From Pseudomonas sp. PH1b (lineage in GTDB: Bacteria; Pseudomonadota; Gammaproteobacteria; Pseudomonadales; Pseudomonadaceae): a stretch of 64,000 nt of DNA. The position numbers were made by a program, and so were the translations under genes. Within the stretch, counting starts at the first letter, position 1, and the number at the start of each line of letters is the position of its first letter. Location: positions 248,001-312,000 of the forward strand of contig NZ_AYMU01000010.1 in assembly GCF_000633395.1 (NCBI RefSeq). The letters run 5' to 3'. Below the pieces are notes generated by a model that was given only the letters and a program-made list of their open reading frames with translations, did no database searches and was not told where the DNA came from. Below are positions 34,383-42,127 of the stretch, piece after piece.

Positions 34383-35425
34383 GAGTGATCCTCCAGCAGG
34401 CGCCAGCGCAGTTTTTCTCCGGCGCGCAGCGGAATGACAGTCAGCTCGCCGAATGGCAGGCTGGCAGGGGCGGTCCATTCTTCACGAACCAGGGTGATGC
34501 GATCAGTATTGGCCGGCAGGCCATAGAAGCGCGGGCCGTTGAGGCTGGCAAAGGCTTCCAGCTGGTCCAGGGCGTTGCGCTGTTCGAAGGCTTCGGCGTA
34601 CAGCTCGATGGCTGCATAGGCGCTGTAGCAGCCGGCACAGCCGCAGGCGGCTTCCTTGGCATGCTGGGCATGAGGTGCCGAGTCGGTGCCGAGGAAGAAC
34701 TTCTGGTTGCCGCTGGTGGCCGCATCCAGCAGGGCTTCCTGGTGGGTGTTGCGCTTGAGGATCGGCAGGCAATAGAAGTGCGGGCGGATACCGCCCACCA
34801 GCATGTGATTGCGGTTGTACAAAAGGTGATGCGCAGTGATGGTAGCGCCGACGTTGGCCGAAGCTTCCTTGACGAACTGTACGGCCTCACCGGTGGTGAT
34901 GTGTTCGAACACCACCTTCAGGTTGGGGAAGCGTTCGACCACACGGCGCATGTGTTCATCGATGAAGATTTTTTCGCGATCGAAGACGTCGACGTCACCG
35001 CGGGTCACTTCGCCGTGGATCAACAGCGGCAGACCGACTTCATCCATGGCCTCGAGTACCGGGAAGATCTTGTCGATGCTGGTCACGCCCGAATCCGAGT
35101 TGGTGGTCGCGCCCGCCGGGTACAGCTTGGCGGCGTGCACGAAACCGCTGGCCTTGGCTGCGCGGATCTCGTCCGGTTGGGTGCGGTCGGTCAGGTAGAG
35201 CACCATCAGCGGCTCGAAGCGGCTGCCGGCCGGGCGCGCAGCGAGAATGCGCTGGCGATAGGCATCGGCTTCCGCGGCGTTGCGCACCGGAGGTACCAGG
35301 TTGGGCATGATGATGGCGCGGCCAAAGGTGCGCGCGACATCTGCGACTGTATTGGGCAACACGGCACCATCGCGAAGATGAATATGCCAGTCGTCGGGAC
35401 GCAGCAGGGTCAGGCGGTCGGACAT
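34379..35425 (-). CDS. pyrC: dihydroorotase
   Basis: 348 residues starting MSDRLTLLRPDDWHIHLRDG. Class II dihydroorotase: metal ligands in HIHLRDG, the carboxylated Lys in HAAKLYPAGAT, and FLGTDSAPH. Converts carbamoyl-aspartate to dihydroorotate in pyrimidine synthesis. Coupled to rnt by a 4-base overlap. It is 155 bases from the divergent motY gene. Confidence 0.96.
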   Translation of the reverse strand: MSDRLTLLRPDDWHIHLRDGAVLPNTVADVARTFGRAIIMPNLVPPVRNAAEADAYRQRILAARPAGSRFEPLMVLYLTDRTQPDEIRAAKASGFVHAAKLYPAGATTNSDSGVTSIDKIFPVLEAMDEVGLPLLIHGEVTRGDVDVFDREKIFIDEHMRRVVERFPNLKVVFEHITTGEAVQFVKEASANVGATITAHHLLYNRNHMLVGGIRPHFYCLPILKRNTHQEALLDAATSGNQKFFLGTDSAPHAQHAKEAACGCAGCYSAYAAIELYAEAFEQRNALDQLEAFASLNGPRFYGLPANTDRITLVREEWTAPASLPFGELTVIPLRAGEKLRWRLLEDHS

Positions 35426-35491
35426 TGGAGGTTCCAGGCGGGTAAAACTCGGGGGAATGCTACCGGAAAAGACTCTTCCAGGCACTCGCTA

Positions 35492-35518
35492 TCAAGTTTT
35501 GCGACGAGCAACCGATAT
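35492..35518 (+). promoter_or_regulatory. FliA (sigma-28) promoter of motY
   Basis: TCAAGTTT at 35492-35499, an 11-base spacer, and ACCGATAT at 35511-35518. The flagellar sigma-28 consensus is TAAAGTTT-N11-GCCGATAA; the match is 7 of 8 and 6 of 8 with the correct spacing. Start point about 55 bases before the motY GTG. Confidence 0.7.
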
Positions 35519-35580
35519 CCCGAAGGTATGGCGTAATAACGCCTGTAGAATTTTTGTAGTACACGTCAGTGGAGCCTCCC

Positions 35581-36495
35581 GTGCGCCAGCGTTATCTAGC
35601 CTTGCTCAGTGTGTTTGCCAGCCTGCCCGCGATGGCTCTCACTTTCCAGACGCGTCTGGAGAGCATTGAGTGGACGGTCGAAGGCGATAAATTCGAGTGC
35701 CGCCTGATTCAACCGGTCACCGATTTCGGTTCCGGCGAATTCGTTCGCCGCGCCGGTGAGCAGGCGATTTTCCGTCTCAAGAGCTTCAACCCGATGCAGG
35801 CGGGGGGCTCTGCGACGCTGCTGGCGGCGGCGGCGCCCTGGCAGCCGGGGCGTAGTGATATCAACCTCGGAGCGGTCAAGGCCGGTACCGACGGGGTGTT
35901 GTTCAACAGCAGCCAGATGCAGGCGGGACGCTTGATTATGGGGCTGCTGGAGGGGCGCAGCCCGGTTGTTCGTCACTACTCCCGTGAGGGTGGCATTTCC
36001 GAGGTGCGCCTGCTGCCAGTGAAGTTCAGCAAGGCCTATAGCGACTATCAAGGATGCATGGCCAAGCTGCTGCCGATGAACTACGAGCAGGTCAAACAGG
36101 CCGAGATCGGCTTCCCGGGAGGCGGCATTGACCTGGATGCCCGGGCCAAGGCCAAGTTGCAGGTGATGGTGGACTTCATCAAGGCAGACCCGACGGTCAA
36201 TCACGTCGAGTTGGACGGCCACTCGGACAACAGTGGCAACCGCCTGACCAATCGCGACCTGTCTCGTCGACGCGCCCTGGCAGTGATGGAGTTCTTCAAG
36301 GCCAATGGCCTGACGGAAAATCAGATCGTGGTGCGCTTTCATGGCGAGCGCTATCCCCTGGCGCCCAATACCAATGCTGCGAACCGGGCGAAGAACCGCC
36401 GGGTCAATGTGCATCTGGAGCGGGTCGCCCCAACCGAAAAACCGGCTCCCGCGCCTCAGGCTGCCTCCGGTTCCAGTGCCGCGGCGACTTCCTGA
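35581..36495 (+). CDS. motY: flagellar stator-ring protein MotY
   Basis: 304 residues from GTG at 35581, with GGAG 6 bases upstream; a GTG four codons earlier is possible. Signal peptide (LALLSVFASLPAMA). C-terminal OmpA peptidoglycan-binding domain at about 175-285 (VELDGHSDNSGNRLTNRDLSRRRA region). It forms the T-ring that holds MotAB/CD stators in the periplasm. Position matches P. aeruginosa PA3526, between pyrC and argG. Confidence 0.92.
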   Translation: MRQRYLALLSVFASLPAMALTFQTRLESIEWTVEGDKFECRLIQPVTDFGSGEFVRRAGEQAIFRLKSFNPMQAGGSATLLAAAAPWQPGRSDINLGAVKAGTDGVLFNSSQMQAGRLIMGLLEGRSPVVRHYSREGGISEVRLLPVKFSKAYSDYQGCMAKLLPMNYEQVKQAEIGFPGGGIDLDARAKAKLQVMVDFIKADPTVNHVELDGHSDNSGNRLTNRDLSRRRALAVMEFFKANGLTENQIVVRFHGERYPLAPNTNAANRAKNRRVNVHLERVAPTEKPAPAPQAASGSSAAATS

Positions 36496-36528
36496 CAAGG
36501 CGGTCGTCGTCGCGCGTTCGACATAATC

Positions 36529-36565
36529 TGTCGCCTGGTCGTCTTAAGCTGTCGCGCCTCTGTAA
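36529..36565 (+). promoter_or_regulatory. ArgR operator of argG (two half-sites)
   Basis: TGTCGCGCCTCTGTAA (36550-36565) is an exact TGTCGC-N8-AA half-site. TGTCGCCTGGTCGTCT (36529-36544) has the TGTCGC core but not the final AA. They are 21 bases apart, the same tandem spacing as at argF, and begin about 96 bases upstream of argG. Confidence 0.7.
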
Positions 36566-36624
36566 ATTATCCGCGTGGATCGGTAGACTTGGCGGCTTTC
36601 CGTACAACCCCGTGGAGTGATGGC

Positions 36625-37842
36625 ATGGCCGACGTAAACAAGGTCGTTCTCGCGTATTCCGGCGGCCTGGACACTTCGGTGATCCTCAAGTGGCTGCAGG
36701 ATACTTATAACTGTGAAGTGGTGACCTTCACCGCTGACCTGGGTCAGGGCGAAGAAGTCGAGCCTGCACGTGCCAAGGCGCAAGCCATGGGCGTGAAAGA
36801 GATCTACATTGACGACCTGCGCGAAGAATTCGTGCGCGATTTCGTTTTCCCGATGTTCCGTGCCAACACCGTTTATGAAGGCGAGTACCTGCTGGGTACC
36901 TCCATCGCTCGCCCGCTGATCGCCAAGCGTTTGATCGAGATTGCCAACGAAACTGGCGCTGACGCCATTTCCCATGGCGCGACCGGCAAGGGCAACGACC
37001 AGGTTCGTTTCGAACTGGGCGCCTATGCCTTGAAGCCAGGCGTCAAGGTCATTGCTCCATGGCGCGAGTGGGACCTGCTGTCCCGCGAGAAGCTGATGGA
37101 CTATGCCGAGAAGCACGCGATCCCGATCGAGCGTCACGGCAAGAAGAAATCCCCGTACTCGATGGATGCCAACCTGCTGCACATCTCCTATGAAGGTGGC
37201 GTGCTGGAAGACACCTGGACCGAGCACGAAGAAGACATGTGGCGTTGGACCGTCTCTCCGGAGAACGCGCCTGACACCCCGCAGTACCTGGAACTGACCT
37301 ACCGCAACGGCGACATCGTCGCACTGGACGGTGTCGAAATGACCCCGGCCACCGTGCTGGCGACCCTGAACCGTATCGGTGGTGAACACGGTATCGGCCG
37401 TCTCGACATCGTCGAGAACCGTTACGTGGGCATGAAGTCCCGTGGCTGCTACGAAACCCCAGGCGGCACTATCATGCTGCGCGCTCACCGTGCCATTGAA
37501 TCCATCACCCTGGACCGTGAAGTGGCTCACCTCAAAGATGAGTTGATGCCCAAGTACGCCAGCCTGATCTACACCGGCTACTGGTGGAGCCCGGAGCGTC
37601 TGATGCTGCAGCAGATGATCGACGCCTCCCAGGCCCATGTGAACGGCGTGGTCCGCCTGAAGCTGTATAAAGGCAACGTGATCGTTACCGGTCGCAAGTC
37701 CGATCAGTCGCTGTTTGATGCCAACATCGCCACCTTTGAAGAAGACGGCGGCGCCTACAACCAGGCGGACGCAGCGGGCTTCATCAAGCTGAATGCCCTG
37801 CGCATGCGTATTGCTGCGAACAAGGGTCGGACCCTGGTCTGA
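36625..37842 (+). CDS. argG: argininosuccinate synthase
   Basis: 405 residues from ATG at 36625 (MADVNKVVLAYSGGLDTSV). The ATP pyrophosphatase loop SGGLDTS is at 17-23. Joins citrulline and aspartate, so it follows argF in the pathway. Type I synthase of usual length. A terminator follows at once. ArgR half-sites upstream suggest repression by arginine together with argF. Confidence 0.97.
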   Translation: MADVNKVVLAYSGGLDTSVILKWLQDTYNCEVVTFTADLGQGEEVEPARAKAQAMGVKEIYIDDLREEFVRDFVFPMFRANTVYEGEYLLGTSIARPLIAKRLIEIANETGADAISHGATGKGNDQVRFELGAYALKPGVKVIAPWREWDLLSREKLMDYAEKHAIPIERHGKKKSPYSMDANLLHISYEGGVLEDTWTEHEEDMWRWTVSPENAPDTPQYLELTYRNGDIVALDGVEMTPATVLATLNRIGGEHGIGRLDIVENRYVGMKSRGCYETPGGTIMLRAHRAIESITLDREVAHLKDELMPKYASLIYTGYWWSPERLMLQQMIDASQAHVNGVVRLKLYKGNVIVTGRKSDQSLFDANIATFEEDGGAYNQADAAGFIKLNALRMRIAANKGRTLV

Positions 37843-37861
37843 TGCGTTGAGTGATTCAAGG

Positions 37862-37890
37862 AAGCCCCGCTAGCAGCGGGGCTTTTTTTT
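37862..37890 (+). terminator. intrinsic terminator of argG
   Basis: Stem AGCCCCGCT / AGCGGGGCT with a 3-base loop and eight T, 19 bases past the argG stop. Confidence 0.93.
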
Positions 37891-38227
37891 GCCCGCGTTA
37901 ACTGCATTCACGGTTTTCATTGCCCAGTGAGTTGTTTGTGAAAGTCGAAAGGGAGTTGGCCTGCCGGCTACTTAGATAGTCGGGTCGATTACTGAAAGTT
38001 ATTATTGATGGTTGGGTTTTTAGTACGGAAAGTAGTTTGCTAGGCGATTAATCCTAAGCGCTAATCAAGTTGAATGGCCATTGCCTAAATTATTTTGTAA
38101 GGCAATTCGGTATTGTTTGTAAGGATAGTCCTCGTAGGGCCGTAGCCCAGTGTTTAACGGTGCCAGGGTCATTTCCCTGGGGTATTGTGCTGGCTCTAAA
38201 AATAACTCTCAGGACTTGGATGGACCT
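37891..38227. other. AT-rich leader region of the NarL-type regulator
   Basis: 337 bases, clearly more AT-rich than its neighbours, without a credible gene. TTTGTAAGG occurs twice (near 38093 and 38115). A perfect hairpin, CCAGGG-TCATTT-CCCTGG (38163-38180), lies about 48 bases before the regulator's start and could sit in its leader RNA. Low GC and long leader are unusual for this strain. Confidence 0.6.
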
Positions 38228-38854
38228 ATGAAAAGAGTATTGATCGTGGATGATCACCCGGTTATTCGGTTGGCTGTGCGCATGTTGATGGAGCGTCATG
38301 GTTTCGAAGTAGTTGCCGAGGCAGACAACGGCACGGATGCACTGAAGTTGGCTCTTGAATACGTTCCCGATATCTTGATCCTGGATATCGGGTTGCCACA
38401 ACTCGACGGGCTTGAAGTTATAACGCGGCTGATGCAAAGGGGATTGCCGATCAAGATCCTGGTGCTGACCTTGCAAGTTCCGGGGCCTTTTTCCATGCGT
38501 TGCATGCAGGCCGGAGCCGCCGGTTATGTGTGCAAGCAGCAGGACATCACCGAGCTGATCAGTGCCGTACGCGCGGTACTGGCGGGGTACAGCTACTTTC
38601 CCAATGAAGCCCTGCACACGTTTCGTTCAAGCCAGGGCGTCAGTAGCGAGGCAGAAATGATTGAACTTCTTTCGGGACGTGAGTTGATTGTCTTGAAGCA
38701 GCTCACCAATGGCATGAGCAACAAGGAAATTGCCGAGGGGCTGTGCCTGAGCAACAAGACCGTCAGTACCTACAAGCGCCGGTTGTTGGCCAAGCTCAAT
38801 GCTCGTTCATTGGTCGATCTGATCGAGTTTGCCCAGCGGCATCAATTGGTCTGA
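38228..38854 (+). CDS. NarL/FixJ-family response regulator, orphan
   Basis: 208 residues starting MKRVLIVDDHPVIRL. Receiver domain with Asp53 (ILDIGLPQLDG) and Thr/Lys switch residues, then a LuxR-type helix-turn-helix at about 143-200 (LSGRELIVLKQLTNGMSNKEIAE). No kinase gene is adjacent. Similar in type to BvgA/EvgA/RocA regulators, but the exact orthologue is not clear. Its AT-rich leader differs from surrounding DNA. Confidence 0.9.
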   Translation: MKRVLIVDDHPVIRLAVRMLMERHGFEVVAEADNGTDALKLALEYVPDILILDIGLPQLDGLEVITRLMQRGLPIKILVLTLQVPGPFSMRCMQAGAAGYVCKQQDITELISAVRAVLAGYSYFPNEALHTFRSSQGVSSEAEMIELLSGRELIVLKQLTNGMSNKEIAEGLCLSNKTVSTYKRRLLAKLNARSLVDLIEFAQRHQLV

Positions 38855-38965
38855 GTCGCTAGTCTGGGGCCGCACTGAAACGGTGATAGGAGCGGGCCGT
38901 TTCAGTGGCTTTATGGTCGGTCAGGCAAGCGCGCCGACCGGCCAGGCTCCAAGGAACACAAGGTA

Positions 38966-38994
38966 CAAAAAAACCTCCACTGGGAGGTTTTTTT
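38966..38994. terminator. bidirectional terminator downstream of the NarL-type regulator
   Basis: Stem AAACCTCC / GGAGGTTT with a 4-base loop and A- and T-runs on both sides. It ends 5 bases before the stop of the PA3496-type gene, so it serves that gene first. Confidence 0.88.
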
Positions 38995-38998
38995 GCGA

Positions 38999-39178
38999 CT
39001 AGAGATCAAAGTCGTAGTCGGCCAGTTGCTTTTGCAAGCGCCGCTCTTCCAAGAGATTGTCGATGGTTCGGCGTTTGCTCAGATTGGTCTTTGCCACTTC
39101 GACTACCGGTTCGGCGTCATCAGTTTCAGCCGCTACGAAGTCGTCTTCCGCGTCCAGTTGTTCTTTGCCAGTGCTCAT
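38999..39178 (-). CDS. PA3496-family small protein
   Basis: 59 residues, starting MSTGKEQLDAEDD and ending QLADYDFDL. GGAG lies 8 bases before the ATG. Acidic N-terminal half, then a basic helix NLSKRRTIDNLLEERRL. No membrane helix. The sequence and the place next to nth match the small P. aeruginosa protein PA3496, which is listed as a putative envelope-integrity protein. Function is not proven. Confidence 0.85.
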   Translation of the reverse strand: MSTGKEQLDAEDDFVAAETDDAEPVVEVAKTNLSKRRTIDNLLEERRLQKQLADYDFDL

Positions 39179-39285
39179 AGGTTCAACTCCAGGCTAAGAC
39201 TGCCATTGGCGCTCCTTATATCGATATTCTCCTGGCGGGTAAAAAAGATTTTTTCAATCGACTCATCAATAAAATCAATGCTCCG

Positions 39286-39924
39286 TCAATCGTCAGAAGT
39301 CTTCTGCTTGTATTCGCACAGGTCTTCGATTCGACAGCTGCCACAGCGGGGCTTGCGGGCCAGGCAGACATAACGTCCGTGCAGGATCAGCCAATGATGG
39401 GAATCCAGCAAAAACTCCTTGGGCACGAACTTCATCAGTTTGTTTTCAACTTCCACCACGTTCTTTCCCGGCGCCAGCCCGGTGCGGTTGCTGACCCGGA
39501 AAATATGGGTGTCCACCGCCATGGTCAGTTGCCGGAATGCGGTGTTGAGCACCACGTTGGCGGTCTTGCGGCCGACCCCTGGCAGGGCTTCGAGCTCCTC
39601 TCGGGTCTGGGGCACTTCGCTGTTGTGGCGCTCCACCAGCAGGCGGCAGGTCTCGATGACGTTTTTCGCCTTGCTGTTGTACAGGCCGATGGTCTTGATG
39701 TACTCGGACAGGCCTTCGACGCCCAGGGCGTAGATTGCCGAAGGGGTGTTGGCCACGGGGAAGAGTTTGGCGGTCGCCTTGTTGACCCCGACGTCGGTCG
39801 ATTGCGCCGAGAGAATCACCGCGATCAGCAGCTCGAACGGCGAGGAATAGGCCAGTTCGGTTTTCGGTTCGGGGTTGTCTTCGTGAAGCCGACGAAAGAT
39901 TTCCAGGCGTTTGGCAGCATTCAT
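39286..39924 (-). CDS. nth: endonuclease III
   Basis: 212 residues. Helix-hairpin-helix LPGVGRKTANVV with the catalytic Lys, the later catalytic Asp in AVDTHIFRVSNR, and the C-terminal [4Fe-4S] Cys array (Cys-x6-Cys-x2-Cys-x5-Cys in CLARKPRCGSCRIEDLC). DNA glycosylase/AP lyase for oxidised pyrimidines. It starts 7 bases after rsxE and is probably the last gene of the rsx operon, as in other gamma-proteobacteria. Confidence 0.96.
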   Translation of the reverse strand: MNAAKRLEIFRRLHEDNPEPKTELAYSSPFELLIAVILSAQSTDVGVNKATAKLFPVANTPSAIYALGVEGLSEYIKTIGLYNSKAKNVIETCRLLVERHNSEVPQTREELEALPGVGRKTANVVLNTAFRQLTMAVDTHIFRVSNRTGLAPGKNVVEVENKLMKFVPKEFLLDSHHWLILHGRYVCLARKPRCGSCRIEDLCEYKQKTSDD

Positions 39925-39931
39925 GGGTGGT

Positions 39932-40528
39932 TCATTTCCTCGAAGGCGGTCGGTTGAGGGGCGATGAGGGGGCCCAAGCCTGCTTGGCGGCCACTATCAG
40001 GCCCAACAGGATAAAACCCCCGGGGGCCAGGGTCAGCAGGCGCAATCCGCCTTCCGGCAGCAGGACCCAGCCGCTGCCATCACCAGGCAGGCCGGCGAGC
40101 CAACCCAGGTGGCTGCCCAGGGCGCCTGTACCCAGTAGTTCGCGCAGGGCTCCGAGCAGGATCAACGCACTACAGAAGCCGCTGGCCAGGCGCAGACGGT
40201 CTGGGTGCTGGAACAACCCCGCCTGCTCCACTATCACGCATTGCAGGGCCAGCAGGCCGAGATACAGGCTGAGTTGCTGATGCAATTCATAACTCCAGGC
40301 CTGCATGGCCAGCCACAGGCAACTGCCGAGGGTGGCGCTGAGCAGCAGGCTGGCGAGCCCTTGGCGGCGCACTTCGAGATGCGCACGCAGCAACTGCATG
40401 CCGGCCCCGAAGGCGCAGATCATCAGGATAAAGGCCAGGGTCATGCCCAGAGCCTTGACCCAGGTGTCCGTGGCCCCGATCAGCGGGGCAAGCATCAGCA
40501 GGCCAGGCAATGCCAGCGGCTTATTCAT
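39932..40528 (-). CDS. rsxE: Rsx/Rnf complex subunit E
   Basis: 198 residues from ATG at 40528. Six hydrophobic helices of the RnfA/E/NqrD/E family (LIGATDTWVKALGMTLAFILM, LRELLGTGALG). It lies in the inner membrane core with RsxA and RsxD. Overlaps rsxG by 8 bases. C-terminal tail is basic. Confidence 0.9.
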   Translation of the reverse strand: MNKPLALPGLLMLAPLIGATDTWVKALGMTLAFILMICAFGAGMQLLRAHLEVRRQGLASLLLSATLGSCLWLAMQAWSYELHQQLSLYLGLLALQCVIVEQAGLFQHPDRLRLASGFCSALILLGALRELLGTGALGSHLGWLAGLPGDGSGWVLLPEGGLRLLTLAPGGFILLGLIVAAKQAWAPSSPLNRPPSRK

Positions 40529-41132
40529 GGAGTGCTCCCGGGAGCTGTTGCTCGTGGTGCTCGTCGAAGTAGCGCAGGGCATCGTGCAGGGCGCTGATCA
40601 CGGCGCGGGAAGTGATGGTGGCGCCGGCAATCTGATCGAATTGACCGCTGTCTTTTTTCAAGGCCCAGCCGGTATCGCCCGGGTCATTGCGGGACTTGCC
40701 GAGAAAGCCTTGCAGCCAGGCATTGGGCTGTTCGGCGATGCGCGCGCCGAGTCCCGGGGTTTCATCCTGCCTCAGGGTCTTGCTGCCCAGCAGGCGCCCG
40801 TTGCCGTCAATGGCGATCAGCAGCTCGATAGGGCCGGCGTAGCCGGTGACCTGGCTACGCAACAGCCATGCACTGGGCTGGCCCCTGCGCGTGGCCAGGT
40901 AGCCATCGAGCAGGCGGCTGTTGGCCAACTGCACATCGGCCAGGGGCAGCGGATGATCCAGTGGCTGGTTGTCATAGCTGCCGGGGGGCAGCAGATCCAG
41001 GAACTTGCGGGCCTGCAAGGCCCTTTGCTCGGCGGCGATCCGCGGCGCGGCGGCGTGATCCAGCCACAGGGTGGCACCCGCCCCGAGGGCGGCGAGCATC
41101 AGCAGCAGGATCAGGCCGCGCAGGTTTTTCAT
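40521..41132 (-). CDS. rsxG: Rsx/Rnf complex subunit G, FMN-binding
   Basis: 203 residues from ATG at 41132. One N-terminal helix (LILLLMLAALGAGATLW), then a periplasmic FMN-binding domain. The flavinylation motif reads AGATITS, in which the Thr carries FMN; the usual first residue is Ser. Overlaps rsxD by 4 bases and rsxE by 8. Confidence 0.9.
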   Translation of the reverse strand: MKNLRGLILLLMLAALGAGATLWLDHAAAPRIAAEQRALQARKFLDLLPPGSYDNQPLDHPLPLADVQLANSRLLDGYLATRRGQPSAWLLRSQVTGYAGPIELLIAIDGNGRLLGSKTLRQDETPGLGARIAEQPNAWLQGFLGKSRNDPGDTGWALKKDSGQFDQIAGATITSRAVISALHDALRYFDEHHEQQLPGALHE

Positions 41133-42127
41133 GAAAGGGTGCCTTCCTGGTCCGTTGCACAGAGGCGCTCCAATGCAGGCACCGCCAGGTTCATCAGTAC
41201 CACGGCAAATGCAACGCCGTCCGGGTAGCCGCCCCAGGTGCGAATCAGGTAGGTGATCAGGCCGACTCCCATGCCAAACAGCAAGCGGGCCTTCGCCGCT
41301 CGGGGGCCGGACACCGGCTCGGTGACGATAAAGAATGCCCCGAGCATGCTGGCACCACTGAGCAGGTGAAACAGCGGTGAGCCATGGGAGTCGGAGCCCG
41401 AGCCGTTCCAGCACAGCAGGCTGACCAGCGCCAGGCTGGCAAGCATGCCCACTGGCGCCTGCCAACTGATGACCCGTTGTTGCAGCAGGAACAGTCCACC
41501 CGCGAGGAAACCGAGGTTGACCCATTCGGCACCGCGGCCACCGAGATGGCCGAAGGCGGCGTTGCTGGCAAAAAGCTCGTCGATGGTCAGGCTCTTGTTG
41601 ATCCGCAGACTGTCCAGGGCCGTGGCCTGGACCCAGGCATCCGGTTGCAGGTCGCTGCCGAAGCCGAAGACCTGCTGCAGGCCTGCGAACAGGTCCAGGG
41701 CATGAGCGCTGGGCCAGTGGGTCATCGATTGCGGGAAGCACAGCAAGGCCAGGGCGTAGCCGAGCATTGCCGGATTGAAGGGGTTCTGGCCGACACCGCC
41801 GTACAGCTGTTTGCCGAAGAGGATGGCGCTGGCGGCGGCGCTCAGTGGTAGCCACCAGGGGCAGTAGGGGGGCAAGGCCAAGGCCAGCAGGGTGGCGCTG
41901 ACCAGCGCACTGCCATCGCCAAGGCTGGGCAGCAGCGGGCGTTGACGCAGGACCAGGATCAGCGCCTCCATGGCCAGGGCGCCACTGATTGCCAGCAGCA
42001 GGTTGAGCAAGGGGCCCCAAGCGTACAGCCACAGGAGTATCAACAGCCCTGGCGTGGTGGCCAGCAGCACTCGCTGCATGGCCTGGCGCAGGCGTGGGTC
42101 GACTCCGTCAGCTAGGAGCATGGTCAT
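41129..42127 (-). CDS. rsxD: Rsx/Rnf complex subunit D, FMN-binding
   Basis: 332 residues with eight to ten hydrophobic helices. The flavin-attachment segment reads LSGASMLGAFFI; family members generally have (S/T)GAT, so Ser may take the place of the FMN-bearing Thr. Overlaps rsxB by 20 bases with no rsxC between them, although rsxC is found there in P. aeruginosa. Confidence 0.88.
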   Translation of the reverse strand: MTMLLADGVDPRLRQAMQRVLLATTPGLLILLWLYAWGPLLNLLLAISGALAMEALILVLRQRPLLPSLGDGSALVSATLLALALPPYCPWWLPLSAAASAILFGKQLYGGVGQNPFNPAMLGYALALLCFPQSMTHWPSAHALDLFAGLQQVFGFGSDLQPDAWVQATALDSLRINKSLTIDELFASNAAFGHLGGRGAEWVNLGFLAGGLFLLQQRVISWQAPVGMLASLALVSLLCWNGSGSDSHGSPLFHLLSGASMLGAFFIVTEPVSGPRAAKARLLFGMGVGLITYLIRTWGGYPDGVAFAVVLMNLAVPALERLCATDQEGTLS

